Below are positions 52,015-63,810 of a stretch of 64,000 nt of DNA, in pieces. The notes beneath the pieces were generated by a model. It did no database searches and was not told the origin of the DNA. It was given only the letters and a program-made list of their open reading frames with translations. The stretch is taken from NCBI GenBank assembly GCA_013400975.1, contig WBMZ01011900.1:41774-105773 (forward strand). Reading direction: 5' to 3'. Made by a program: the position numbers and the translations under genes. The first letter of the stretch is position 1; each line of letters starts with the position of its first letter. The DNA comes from Atrichornis clamosus. Lineage: Eukaryota > Chordata > Aves > Passeriformes > Menuridae.

Positions 52015-54709
52015 AGTGGGTGCTTTACGGAAAGTGGCAAGTTTCCTTAGATTATTGTTTTCAGCCTTCTGTAATATGCATTTACTGTGGGGTCTGGCTC
52101 TAGAAGGGACTGTCAAAATCAAGGTCCTTATCTCTTTCAAATGGACACAACATCATTTGGCAGTTTTCTTACTGTCATACTTGGTCCTTCACCAAGGTTT
52201 GAGTCATCTTCTGTTGTGATACTCAGCTGTCATCACTCCACTTAAATGTGCCTGCCTGTGAATGCTGCTGCTCCAGGTGATATGCTACACTGGGGCAGCA
52301 CTCTGAGATTCTGCAGAGTATCCAGTGTGACATAAGAAAACATGTAATAAATGCATTTAAAATGAACCTACTTGTGGTAAAGATGATGATCGCAGATTCT
52401 GCTACTCAGCCCACTCTATTCAGGCATGCAGGAAGTACTAACTGTTTAAAATTTTTCTGTATTGCTATGGCAACCCTTATTCTCCAGCAGCCTCTTTAAA
52501 CAGCACACAGAAAGGCATTCATTTTCCAGACAGGCTGCACACCACTCCTGAGAGCTCTGTCCCCCTAAAGAAATGCCCACCAAACTCCTATTGCATTTAA
52601 TTTGACTCATGAGCACATACCAGTTTATTCTGCAAAATTCATTTAGCTCATTACCTGGCCTATTGTGCAAGTCCAAATCTCACAGACATGTACACTCAAA
52701 TCACTTGGGTTTAGTGCAGTTACAGACTGAGAAATAACTCTGTTAAGCACTATGTGGCTTTATATAGGTGACAGAATGGCTCCCACATCTGATTTTACTC
52801 AACATCACTGAAAATCATTCCCTCTGTATCACAAACCTGCAGCACAGGGCAGGGAGAAGAAGGGAAAGAAGAAACATCATATGTGTGCTGCTTTCAGCAG
52901 CCATGTGAGGAGTATTGCAAGAGGGAAGTGGAGAGAGTGCATCACTATGGCCCTTGTCTTGCAAAATTCATAGACAGCAGAACAATCTATAACCTTGAAA
53001 TATCTGGATATTTGCTAGTTGTGAACCCCTGTGCAGAAATAAGGTACTTTAGAGTCCCCCAAATCAACCAATGTCTAAATATAATAAACTGCAATGTGAC
53101 TCTCTGTAAGTTAGCAGATGGTTTTCACAACTACCATCTCTGCACCTCATCTGGGATCTGCAACAAGTTGAGCTCTTGATGACATAACAAAAACTGGAAT
53201 GTTTCTGCAAACCAAAAGTTGCCTTTTAAACCTGTGATAATGCATTTGATATTATGTAATAAATAGACAAAGCTCCAGTCTACATATCAGGGGTTTCTTT
53301 TCCTAGAAAGCATCATTCCTCATCATTTCAGATACAGGGAAAAGAGCTTGTGAAGATTTTTCTCCTGAGGAGTTCCTATATAAATGAGGAAAAAACTTAA
53401 CAAAATAATGAATCCATTCTCTCTTGTAAAGGAGAAAGAAGAAATGTTATTTGTTAGTTACAAAGGATGAAACTATTCCCTTATCATAGCTTACCATATC
53501 CTTTTTTTTAGGAATCTCATATATGTAATGAATGACACGGCTGGTGCTCTCAGTGCCCTGTCTGAATTCTCTTCGCCACACTGAGAAGGCCCCTGAGTAC
53601 TTGCCTGTTTATAATCATAACCTGAAACAAATATTATTGTCAGTTCTTCCTCCTGCAACTCAAAGGGGAATGGCACATTGAGCCCATCACAGGGCTAGCT
53701 GTTAAAGCTTCCTCTCTCAGCTGGAAACACTTCAGTCAGTGTTTGAACTCAGTTTAAGCTTGGAACAAGAAAGTAGAAGCTTAAAAGAACTGCAAAAAGG
53801 TGTTGTCTCTCTATGACATTGGGAAACTGTCATCAGCAAGTGCAGATAGATGTGAGAACATTTTCATCAGATCATTCCCAGATACTGCTGAGTTAGTAAA
53901 AAAACCCCTCAATTTATATGGAACTAGCTACTTAAAAGCACATATCAACATAGTTTTCATATATTAATACATTTAAATAGTTTTCCCCAAACCAGATTTT
54001 CATTCACATGGAAAACTATTGCATCCAGAGATCTGTCTTGCCCTGTGAATAGATGATCCTCTTCCCAAACAAAGTCAGCTGTGTAGTTTCTTTCATTTTT
54101 CCATGTCTTGTTTTGTTCATAGTCATTTGAAAATGATCTAGCTTTAATAGAGGGAAAACTTTGCAAGAAAAATGTGTTTCTTCTATCAAATATTTTCATT
54201 ATTGGCTATTCTGTGACATAAAAAAATGCTCACAAGCATGCTTTTGAAAGGATTAGTTATTGCAATAACCACTTCAATACAAAATTGCTTTAAAAAGTGC
54301 CCCAGTACTACTATTTCAATAAATGACAGATGTGGCCCTTCACACCTTGCTAAACACAAAGTGTATTTGAAAATCTGACTTGTTTTTTCTTAAGGCTTTA
54401 AAATTCCAGCAGCTGCAGTTCAGCACCCAGGAGATCACTGCTATGTTCTTCCCTGAGCCATGCTGCCTTTATCTTCTCTCTCCTAGGCTAAGGTAGACAG
54501 GGTACCTGTCAGCTAGGCTGTACCTTTGCCTTGGGCAAGGCTCTTGCTGGTAACCACAGTGTGACTGGCTGGAGCTCAACTATGCCACAGAGAGGGTTTG
54601 TAGCTTCTTTCCTTGGTAGCCCAAAGCCACTCTGGTGAGCAGCCTGCAAGGCCACCAGCTCTCATCCATGGACATTGCTTCCTAAAGGAATCACACTAGA
54701 AAATGCCAA

Positions 54710-54853
54710 CCAATAGGAACGTAACCCACAGGAAGGAGGAAGCACAAGGAAGGTTAAGCACCCTCCTTAGCACCAACCTGTATTTCCAGGGACCCTGATT
54801 TTCCCTTGTAGAGGTCACATAGTTAATATGTTTTCAACATATGGCTATAAATA
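54710..54853 (+). promoter_or_regulatory. Promoter-like CCAAT and TATA motifs
   Basis: A CCAAT box (54710-54714, in AACCAATAGG) is followed by a good TATA box, TATAAATA (54846-54853), then by pyrimidine-rich DNA where initiation would fall about 30 bp on. An octamer-like ATGCAAAT lies at 54953-54960. No exon or open frame follows convincingly on the plus strand. The CCAAT-TATA gap of about 130 bp is longer than usual, so this could be chance or the core of a decayed long terminal repeat. Confidence 0.2.
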
Positions 54854-57800
54854 CCACATCCTCACTCGCATCTCATCTGCTCCAGTCATATTTTCCAGCA
54901 TCTTGCCTACAGGCTGATGGGGTTTGATCAAAGCCAGCCATTAGAAATTATTATGCAAATTCACTCATCAGTGGACACGCATTGAATGACACCAAAAATT
55001 ACACCAACCATGGCAACCAAAACACCTTGAAACCTGGCTAGTGATGTGTAACCCTGTTCACATTTCTCAAGTGAATTCACCCATTTTGAGTTTGAAAAGC
55101 TGAAACGGGACAACAAGTTGGCAGTGGGCTTCAAAGGGGAGATTACGAATTGCATCAGTCCCAGGAAGCGCTGAACTGAAATGCCTATGACCCCACTCTG
55201 TGTGCCTCCCACTTGGAGTCAGGAATCGGATTCCCATTACCAGGAAGATGCATTTACATCTTTTTGAACTGCAAAGGTCCTGCTCAAGTTACCTCATCTG
55301 CCTGTAAGACCAGTGTAAGGAGTTTATTACAGCACAGAGTTTTGCTGCACAGATTTATTGGAGATGCAAGAGCAGACAGGCAGACTTGAGATAGGAAATA
55401 GCATGCATCACCCGCTCTCAAGTTTCCTCTCTACAGCTCCACTAAGTGTGGTTTTTGGCATGCACACTGGAAAAAAATATTTTCCATTAATAGTCTGGAC
55501 TACTGGATTAGACCAGCACACTGCCTTCCAATAGCAGTGAGATCCAAAACATGTTTAATTTAGTCTAAATAGAATCCCTATGATCTACAGTACTTCCTGA
55601 GTATTTGTATATGCATGTCATTTTATAGAGACAAGCACAGACATATGGTTTGCATTTTCCTTTAGCTAATTATTTTTTCAGAGACTTAGCATTAGAACTA
55701 ATCAGAAAAACGTCAGCAAAACCATGTTCTATTGGGAAATACAAATGTCTTCAAATGGAAAAAGTATCAAATTCATCACCAGAAAAATTTGCTTCCAAAC
55801 TTTCACTCTGCTCCAGCAAAGTAGCAGACGTGCTCTGTGACCTATGCCTCTGTAGGAAACAGTTTGCATATCAAACACTCATGACTGGTGAAATGCTTGT
55901 GAACAAGAAGGAAGCTGAAAATTATTCACAGAATTTATCCAGTAAGCATGAATGAAGACATTGCCCAGCCCTATGATGTGATTGTAAGTCACTTGTGAGC
56001 CAAGAGAGAACCAAAGATGCTTACTAATTATTATCTCAACTTATGAATCTAGACTAAAGGAATGCCCTGAGATTTGTACGCATCTCTCTCTGTCTTTTTG
56101 TTAGCTGAATATTGTCATAAGTTGTATTTTCCTCTTTAGAGCATTAGCCAGATCTCACAGTGTGCTTTTAGACTGCACATGAAACACAGCATGAAAAAAT
56201 CTGTCACCTTTTTTAAGAGGCCATTATTGTCAGTTGTCTTTGCCAGCTTTCCATCCTATCTGCCACCCTTGACAAACTGAAATGTTAATATCCCTTTGAT
56301 ACTCAGCTATGTTTTTTCCAAGCTGTATAACTTATGCTGGAAGCCCTGGTAACAATTGTCTGTTGAATGCTGGTATGTCCACATAAGACAAGAATAAAGT
56401 CCTACAGCTGAGGAAATTTCAGATCATGATAATTTCTAAATGGGCAAAAAAATCCAAGCATAAAATTAAGTATTGTGCAGCTTTGTAACTTACCTGACAA
56501 AACAACACAGTGGTTATTTAAGCATATGGAAAGAAAAAAAAGTCTTATGATGCAATCACTGAAATACATCAGAAAAACTGAGAAAAGTGACAGCACATTT
56601 CATACTCAAAAAGTAAAGTGGAACAGGTAAGTCAAGGCACTTTCTTATGACAATATGAATATGCTTATTGGCCAGATTGAGTTTTCTTGAATGAGAAAGA
56701 GCCATTTCTGGGGAAAAGACACAGAATGATCCTTTTAATATTTGTATACCAAAGCAAAGTATACTGACATCTTTCCTCATAAAGTAGCTGGGTTTTCTTG
56801 TAGCTGTTGTGATGATGATGTAATATTAAAAATCATACAGATTAGAATAATTGAAAGTCTGGTTGTTTGGCGGGTTTTTTCCCTGTTCTAACTTGAACTA
56901 ATTTCTCCTGTTTCAAATTCGTCTTTATGAAGGGGGAAAACTCTAACAACGTAGACCTACCAATGTGTTTCACATGAAGGGCAAATAAAAACCTTTTCTT
57001 CTCTGAAAAAGAAAGTCTCATTCCCAGCAAGCCCATCTACAAGTGACTTTGTATTTATAATAACAAAGAAACTGCATAATACCAAGAGTGTAGTCTAAAA
57101 TAATCTTTTTAGTAAACTTGTGTGTGGGTAAAAGATGCCAAATACATGATCTCACAATTGACATTCAGAAAAATTGTCTTTAATGTACATGCACCAGTTT
57201 TGAAATTTCAACTATATTTTTTATAGCTACCGCTTTTCTGTCTCAATTGAAATATCTTTAAATAAAAAAGCATTATCTTTCGTTTACTTCTTGGCTGTAT
57301 TGAAAACTACATGGAGATTTGCAGCTCAGGCTAGATGGTGGATTTTAAAGCATCAAAATGTGCTTCAAAATAAGTCCAAAGTATCAAGCAAACTTAACTC
57401 TGCAGTTATTAATCTTCAATGACAACACACAGATCATACCTATTTCTCTGTTGCCAGATGAGCTTCAGACATTGGTCCTGAAAGATGAAGGCCATTCTGC
57501 AAAATGGTAGCAGAACGTCTTGAAGTGTCTGATTTATTAATTATTGTTTGGATAAACAGGGCAGTAGTAAGGTGTGGAAGTGTTTTGGAAGTCTGCAGAA
57601 GGTTTGCTCTTGGATCTCATAACATGTGACTTCACATGTGATTTCTGTATGTGATCAAAAGGCATCAAGTAGCTGAGAGCAAGAAAAAACCTTCAGGAAT
57701 TTATTTAGATCTTTGACCAAACATAACTTTATCAGACTTAGCATTCCCTTTGTATTTGGCTCATCAAGACTTTTCTTCCTATAATAAACAGATTCCAGAT

Positions 57801-57865
57801 CTGGCTACATGGACAACTTTAAATGTCCTTCACATCCAACTTGGCTCTGAATATGCAGTTAACTT

Positions 57866-57911
57866 CTAAAAATATTTGTGTTTATATATGTTTATAAACA
57901 AATATTTTTAG
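57866..57911. repeat. AT-rich hairpin / imperfect palindrome
   Basis: CTAAAAATATTTGT (57866-57879) is perfectly complementary to ACAAATATTTTTAG (57898-57911). A further 5 bp (TTATA with TATAA) can pair inside after a 2-base bulge, leaving a small loop. It would form a cruciform or RNA stem-loop with very low GC. Confidence 0.85.
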
Positions 57912-58408
57912 ATATTGCCAAGACATTTAGAACTGAAGGTTTTCTGAGCAGGAAATGCCATGAGGTCAGTCCCTCTGCTTTTAAGATACTAATAAGGAAC
58001 ATGTGGAAAGGATGTAAAATAATTCCTACATTGTTTGAAGTAAAAGATTAACTACTGATGTGTGCCAGCATAGAAGCTATACATAGGGATAACTGCCAAA
58101 TTTAGGGGTAAAGTAAAAAGGGAAAAGATAAACAAACTAACAATTTGATCCAGACAAGGCTGCAAAATTCCAATACTTTTAAAAAGATTATCCAAATTTG
58201 TCTGAACTTCCTGCTGTCTTTCTGTTTTTCTCTATGCCAAGTTTGTATCTACTCATATTCAACTTTATCTATCCATTTTTAGAGGCTCAGATTACCACCA
58301 CTGACGAAATTTCCACAAAAAAATTTAACAGCCTTCCTGATTCTGTTACTCAATGCTCCATAGTGAAGACACATGATTTAGTCATCCTATTTCATACTTA
58401 ATTTGCAG

Positions 58409-58487
58409 GTTAAAATTTCATCAACAGATAAAGATGGCATTTTTTCTCCTCTAATTCCCGTTATGCTTTGTGTCTTGAAATTTTAAC
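58409..58487. repeat. 12-bp inverted repeat pair
   Basis: GTTAAAATTTCA (58409-58420) and TGAAATTTTAAC (58476-58487) are exact reverse complements separated by 55 bp. In AT-rich DNA a pair of this size can arise by chance. Nearby, 8-bp arms AGGTTTTC and GAAAACCT (58503-58510 and 58532-58539) enclose a CAGTTTTAAACTG palindrome. Confidence 0.6.
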
Positions 58488-59712
58488 ATGGTAACATCTG
58501 TTAGGTTTTCCAGTTTTAAACTGTACCAGTTGAAAACCTGTTAGAATTCTCAACTTATTGCTGATTTATTGCGCTGCTGAATCAAGATCGTGACATGAAG
58601 ACTTGGGACAAAAATGTGCAGCTCCATTTTTTTTTCCCTTCTCTCTGAATAGCTGTTTTTATCCTCTCTGGACAGACAGCATAACAATGCTATGTAGTCA
58701 GGGTACAGATGACTGGGACATTTATCATTCCATAAGGTTTTCATTATTCTCTCACAGAATTTTACCGTTCCTCTAGCTTCCTCGTGAAACTGCTCCACAC
58801 AATGTCAGAAATGTTGGGCGTTTTGCATCACGGCCTCAAATGAAATGCAATGATCAGCCAGGGAAAATGTGCACTGGAAAAGACAGAACATATGTGCTTG
58901 AACACATAGATTCTTCCCAGCATGCATGAACATTTCTTCCCAGCTTAAATGCATCAATATATATGCAGATAGCATGTAAAGGAGTAGCACGAGGGAGAGA
59001 ATGAACGGGGTAAAGTTGGTGTGAAAATTTATCTAAACAAGCTCATTTCTCTTAGTCTCTCCTCAAGCTAAGCTTATTACTTATCGTAAGAGTCCACCAT
59101 GAGCTGAACTAACCTAAAGAAATGTTCATTTAGTGGCCAGTCCTGCAACAATATGAATGCCTGCCTCAGAAATCCGAGCACTCAGTGACAAAAAGCATTA
59201 ATCGTCCTACAGGATCAGTGTAATGTAAGTTTACCTATTTTCTTCTTCTAATTTAAAAAAAAAAATCAAGCGAAGACAACCTTACAAATATTAATATTAG
59301 CTCATTTCAGCACTCTGCTAGTATTGCCACATTATTTTAGACACTTAAAATATAAGATATATGGTTCAAACACTTTAGAACTATGGAAATTTCATAAATA
59401 AACCTATAATATTCATAAAATTGACCTTTTTTTCCAATTGTATACAGTGAGATTCTCTAATTGTTTGTGTGTTTTTACATTACAGAGCCCTGGCCGTGCC
59501 TTCTAACAGCAATTACCAAATGCAGCTGAAGACATTTTGCCTAGGAACAAGCAATGCACTCTTAGATTGTTTAAAGCACAGTTAAAAGTAAAGAAAACAA
59601 AAAAGAAAACCTTCTTTCCATAGGCCCGTGGTAGGTGCTTAGAGGTATTGTGATTACTGTCTATTATGGCTGTGGAAAGAATATTTAAACACCTTTTTCA
59701 TTTCAGCTTTCC

Positions 59713-59840
59713 AAAAGCGGCAAGTAAGAGCAAAGAAGCAAAAGAAAGAAGGAAATCAGAAGAGCAGCTAAAAGTGAGAAGAAAAGGAAAGAGGGGAAAA
59801 AGAAGAGACACATAAGGCATAAGAAAAAAAAAGAAAAAAA
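59713..59840. repeat. Purine-rich tract
   Basis: A-rich and G-rich sequence built of AAAGAAG, GAAAAGG and AAGAAAAAA units, with few pyrimidines. It depletes the opposite strand of stop codons and yields a long hydrophobic, Phe/Leu-rich reading frame there that should not be taken as a gene. Confidence 0.75.
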
Positions 59841-61074
59841 CGTGTAAAAATAAATGGAAAATTTTTCAATTTTAAGAAAGTTAAAGCCTCTGAGAGAACA
59901 AAAGAAAATGAAAGTCCCTAACAAGAAAATTACAAAACCCAATTCCTCCACCTCAAATATAACTATGAAAATATGCTCGGAATGAGAAACAGGTAAGAAG
60001 GGAAAATTCATTACATGAGGTGCCCAGCCATGGAGAAGTGTTATCCCATCTTTGCAAGAGCAGTTCCTTTCTGAAACTTCTTTTCTTTTCTTTGTTTCCT
60101 GTTTTTCCTTGATTATCAGCAGCAAGTGAGAAATGTATAATTGGGAAGTATTGCACTGAGGAAGACCTAGATCCATCCTGACAATTTCCATTCTGAATTC
60201 TTTTCTATGCTGGGCTATTCTTGAGTTTCTGCACTCCTAGACATTCATATACAAGTGAGCAAGGGTCATCAGACCCATATAGCAAATGTCAAATTCTTCC
60301 ATGCTAAAGAAATGGAAATATAGTACTCTGCTTCTGAAAGAATAGGGCTGAGGGCTAAGTACCATAATTTTATTTCAGATACTGACATTTTCCTGGGATG
60401 TCAGATGTCTGAAAGAGTCATCAATTCTGACTGGTTACTGAAGAGGCAGTTGTGAAGATATTCAAAGCCTTTCAAAAGCAAGGCATTCCTTTTCTGTCAT
60501 CAAGTAAGTTTTAGAAGCAATTTGGTCTAGATAGATACTTCTGTCCATTGACATCCTGGGATAAGACAGTTCCTAGTTCCTCTCAGAAATATGTTTGAAA
60601 TGCGAGTTCCTCATTGAGTAGAAGCATATACAGACTTACAATTGAAATAGTTCTTGAGAGTCTGAAAGGCCTTTTCAGTGACTTGAAACATTGTAAAGGG
60701 AAATGCATTCTTAGGTCTATTAACAAGGCTTCCTCAAAGAAACCTGATGTTAAAATTCCTGCAGAGAAGTCTCAGAAGAGCTGCAAACAGAATAGATTAT
60801 TTTTACTCCAGAGAGAAGGAAAGGCCTGATCTGTAAAGTATATCAAGTGATGAAGAATATTCGGATATTTGTGTCTGCTATTAGTTAATTATTAATTAAA
60901 CAGATAATTTAGAATCAAATCAACATCTCCTAATATGTAAGTTGGGCAGATGACAGCAGTCCAGTTTCAAAGATCAGTACTTCTGTGGGTGCCAAACGCC
61001 TGCCAAACCTGCTTATGAAAATGTATTGACCTAGAACAAAGACAAAAATTGTGTTTTTCTGTAAGCCTATTTCA

Positions 61075-61080
61075 GCCAGG
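61075..61080. repeat. Target-site duplication, left
   Basis: GCCAGG immediately before the TG of the long terminal repeat. The same six bases follow its terminal CA at 61720-61725. Confidence 0.85.
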
Positions 61081-61413
61081 TGTTGCGGTGGTTGAAACCG
61101 CCACTCTTTAAAGGTTTTCCCCCCTTTGGTGTATCCTATAGTTTTGCCTTATTGTCTTCCCCCTAAGTTAATGTAATGGTTTATCTCCTGGTTGGTGTAC
61201 ACCCCATTATGTTAATCCCTCTGTCAATCCTCCAGAAACCCTTACCCCAGTTCTGGAAAGTTCTCCCTTGCTCAGTTCCCCATTGGCTCTGGCTCCCTTT
61301 CTCCTCCCCTCTCCTTCTCCTGTTGGATGTAACCCTGTCACCCCACCTTATCTCTGCCCCTGGATCCTCACCTCATTGGATCCTGATGCTCTCTCCACCC
61401 CTTTCAACCCCTG

Positions 61414-61420
61414 TATAAAA
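61414..61420 (+). promoter_or_regulatory. LTR TATA box
   Basis: TATAAAA in CCCTGTATAAAACCACC, about 67 bp before the polyadenylation signal. It is placed as expected for the U3 promoter of the long terminal repeat, with initiation predicted near 61445. Confidence 0.85.
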
Positions 61421-61480
61421 CCACCTGCACGAGCTATCCTGGGGCTTTTTGTCCTTGTGTTGTTTTGAGCGTGGATCCCT

Positions 61481-61486
61481 ATTAAA
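61481..61486 (+). terminator. LTR polyadenylation signal (ATTAAA)
   Basis: ATTAAA, the commonest variant of AATAAA, is followed by a GT-rich downstream element at about 61551-61570. This placement downstream of the TATA box fits retroviral R-region organisation. Confidence 0.7.
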
Positions 61487-61719
61487 CCTGGGAACGCTGT
61501 ACAGAGCCCCTCCTGCCTCTGTGTCTCCGTGGGCTCGCTTGGGCTGTGAGTGTGTGCGTGCGTGCCTGCCCCTGCCGAGCAGGGAGTGCCTGGTGCGTGT
61601 GCGGGGGTGATTGAACCCCTGAGAGTGGCTCCACAAGGGACGCTGCTCAGAAGGCTGCCTTGCACCTCGACCTCGTCCCCCCTCACTCCATTCCCGACCT
61701 GAAAAGGCGCAAAGTGGCA

Positions 61720-61725
61720 GCCAGG
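61720..61725. repeat. Target-site duplication, right
   Basis: GCCAGG directly after the terminal CA of the long terminal repeat, identical to 61075-61080. Confidence 0.85.
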
Positions 61726-63368
61726 CAAACTTTCCTATACATCAGTATGATGGTTCAGCTGTAACCTAAGGAGGTATGGTGCATATCAAAGGTAGAAAAG
61801 TAGGGGCCAAAACACCAGGGGCAAAAGAGACATCTTACTGTGCTGACATACCTGCTTTTCTCAGCTTGCTCATTAACAGAACACTAATTTCACTCTCCTC
61901 CCTGACTCTGGAGCTCATTTGCTCAAAAGTAATCTGGACCCCCATGTAAACTTCATCACCTTATGGTCAGATGTACTTTTTTTTTCTGGAATTTGAGGTA
62001 AAACCCTGCACCATTTCACTTAGGGATAGACAGGAGGGTACTTTTGAGTCCCTGCTTGTGGTTTGGCTCTTAAACACTTTGTTTTTTCCCACGAGCCAAC
62101 ACTATTTCTTGGTTTCTGTCTGTCTTGCAGCTTTCACCCTCTCACATTGTAGCTTCGAGCCACTCCAGAGGAGAATTACTGCAAATTCTACCTTACAGTC
62201 AAGGGCCACTAACACAGTCACAGGGCAAGCCAAATTCCAGGAGAAGTGTGGGAATTAAGTCTGAAGGTGCTTTGAAATGGGAAGTGTTGAGCAGCTCGTG
62301 AGCTGCCTGTGGGTGGTGAGAGATTAGTTCCTGGAGACTGTTCTCAGCACAGCATGATGTAAGCACTGCCAGCCCATAGGAATTAATGCAAGGAAAGTTG
62401 AAATTATAACAAGAGTCACTTTTTCTCTCTTAATAACTTGAACACTTAGATTGTGAGGCACAGTCCTTCACAAACTCTCAGACCTGTGCTTCCACACCAC
62501 AGGAGTGTGCTTGTCTCCATTAGTTATCTGTCAAAGCACAAGCTGGGCACAGAGAAATTGGGGAAAAACTGAGCTGAGGCATGTTTTTTGTGGAGTGCCC
62601 TGGTTTCTACTTGTGTTTCCACTGAAGTTGTTTACAGAGTTGTGCTACAGTTCTGCTAAAGGAAAAACAGCTGAGTTTTCAACTTGTAATCTGTACAATC
62701 ATCACTTTCTCATGCCCTTAATTAGAAAGCCTCTTGCCAAAAAAGTAAAACTGGCTGAAAACATTACTTTTCTGTGCTGTAAATGTACAATGCTTAAACC
62801 ATGGTCACTAACGAGGCTTCATGCCAGCACTGGCAGAGGCCCTGGTAAGCAATTAACTGTGGGACAGAAAGGAAGATCCCTTATATGCATTAATTTACTC
62901 ATAGTCCTGTTATATCCATTGACATTTTACTAAAAGCTGTGAACTGATTTCTTTGAAACAGATTTCTTTGTGACTTTGTCTCACAAATGTAAAAAAAAAA
63001 GAAAAGTAACGTATACATTTACATGATCTCTCCAAGTTGTCTTAACCCTCAGAGTGCTCAGGGCAACTTGAACTGAAATTGTCCATCAAGTGGAAGCCCT
63101 ACCTGCTGCACTTTTCTTCACTTCAACATATTTCTCTCTCACTTTGGAAGCTGATTCAGAGAAGCAGGAATCACTCCAGGAATTTAAATTGTATATCAAA
63201 AAGCCCCATAATCCTCTTGCTTATTTTATGAAATTAAACATTTGATAAACTTGTATAAAAGAATATGTTATATTTGAGTGCTTCCTATAATGTCAGATAA
63301 TAATATATGGCTGCAGTTAATTTACCAGATTTGAATTGCATAAGGCATTTCACAGCACACATGAAATG

Positions 63369-63398
63369 AAAACTCCTGTTGAAATCAGTGGGAGTTTT
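63369..63398. repeat. Palindromic core of a probable ancient amniote repeat
   Basis: AAAACTCCTGTTGA and TCAGTGGGAGTTTT flank two bases. They pair over 14 positions if three G-T wobbles are allowed. Together with the following sequence this resembles the wording AAACTCCCATTGA-TCAATGGGAGTTTT of an interspersed repeat found widely in reptile, bird and turtle DNA. I recall the motif but not a reliable family name. The edges of the element are not clear. Confidence 0.45.
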
Positions 63399-63729
63399 AT
63401 TTCGGAATGACTTACTGGAATTCAAAATCCCTTAAGAGATTGATTCCAAAGGACTTGGTTTCAAAACCCCCTTCTCTCTTCAGATCAAAATTCCACTTTT
63501 CTGAGTAAGGTTGAGACAGATCATATTCAACACACAGTACTTGTGTGCCAAAAGATAGCTAATACCATGGAGAAAATAAGTACCTAGAGCAAAAGGAGGT
63601 ATAGGCTAAGTAGAAAAAGAAATACTGAAGTAAGTTCTAACAGCATGATTCTGAATAAAGTGCTCTCAGGAGAGTACTGAAACAAAAACAATGAAAGCAA
63701 AAAACCCCAAACAAAATAATCTAAGAAAG

Positions 63730-63810
63730 TTTTTTTTCTGGGGGGGGAATTTGTGGGTTGGTTTTTTTGTGTTGTTTTTCTTTTTGGTTTTTTGCGGGTT
63801 TTTTTTTTTC
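63730..63810. repeat. G/T-rich low-complexity patch
   Basis: T-runs of 5-12 bases alternate with G-runs, including a G8 at 63740-63747. It is slippage-prone and error-prone in sequencing, and encodes nothing. Confidence 0.85.

Larger units (their letters stand above)
52015..61074. other. Gene-free unique sequence
   Basis: No gene is supported. It holds a promoter-like CCAAT/TATA arrangement (54710-54853), an AT-rich hairpin (57866-57911), two smaller inverted repeats near 58409-58539, and a purine-rich tract (59713-59840) that causes the long 162-codon frame on the opposite strand. Otherwise it is ordinary AT-rich sequence. Confidence 0.5.
61081..61719 (+). mobile_element. Solo LTR of an endogenous retrovirus (class II-like)
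   Basis: A 639-bp long terminal repeat starting TGTTGCGG and ending GTGGCA, so it has the standard TG...CA ends, flanked by a perfect 6-bp duplication GCCAGG. Six-base duplications are typical of ERVK/class II (alpha/beta-like) elements. Inside are a TATA box (TATAAAA, 61414-61420) and an ATTAAA polyadenylation signal (61481-61486) followed by a GT-rich stretch. This gives a U3 of about 365 bp, a short R and a U5 of a little over 200 bp, transcribed on plus. No primer-binding site or viral genes adjoin, so it is a solo LTR left by recombination between the two LTRs of a provirus. It is GC-richer than its surroundings and keeps about 17 CpGs, which suggests a fairly recent insertion. Open frames in it are spurious. 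Confidence 0.9.

Noticed and set aside
52883..53179. Cysteine-containing 98-codon frame with an acceptor-like start and a GTAAGT donor-like site near 53105
   Set aside because: It opens at GTG, the splice-like signals are common words, and the translated sequence matches no domain I know. Not enough for an exon call.
59703..60191. 162-codon minus-strand open frame, hydrophobic and Phe/Leu-rich
   Set aside because: It lies opposite a purine-rich tract (59713-59840). Lack of stops and the Phe/Leu/Ser bias follow directly from that composition, and there is no recognisable domain.
61348..61728. 126-codon minus-strand open frame
   Set aside because: It lies antisense within the solo LTR. It is a by-product of the GC-rich U3/U5 sequence and not a viral or host gene.
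61726..61800. Possible retroviral internal sequence or primer-binding site after the LTR
   Set aside because: The target duplication follows the terminal CA directly and no primer-binding-like sequence is present, so the LTR is solo.
62505..62933. 142-codon plus-strand open frame
   Set aside because: It opens at GTG, the first ATG is far inside, the composition is unremarkable and no family is recognised. A frame this long is not surprising by chance in 64 kb of six-frame sequence.
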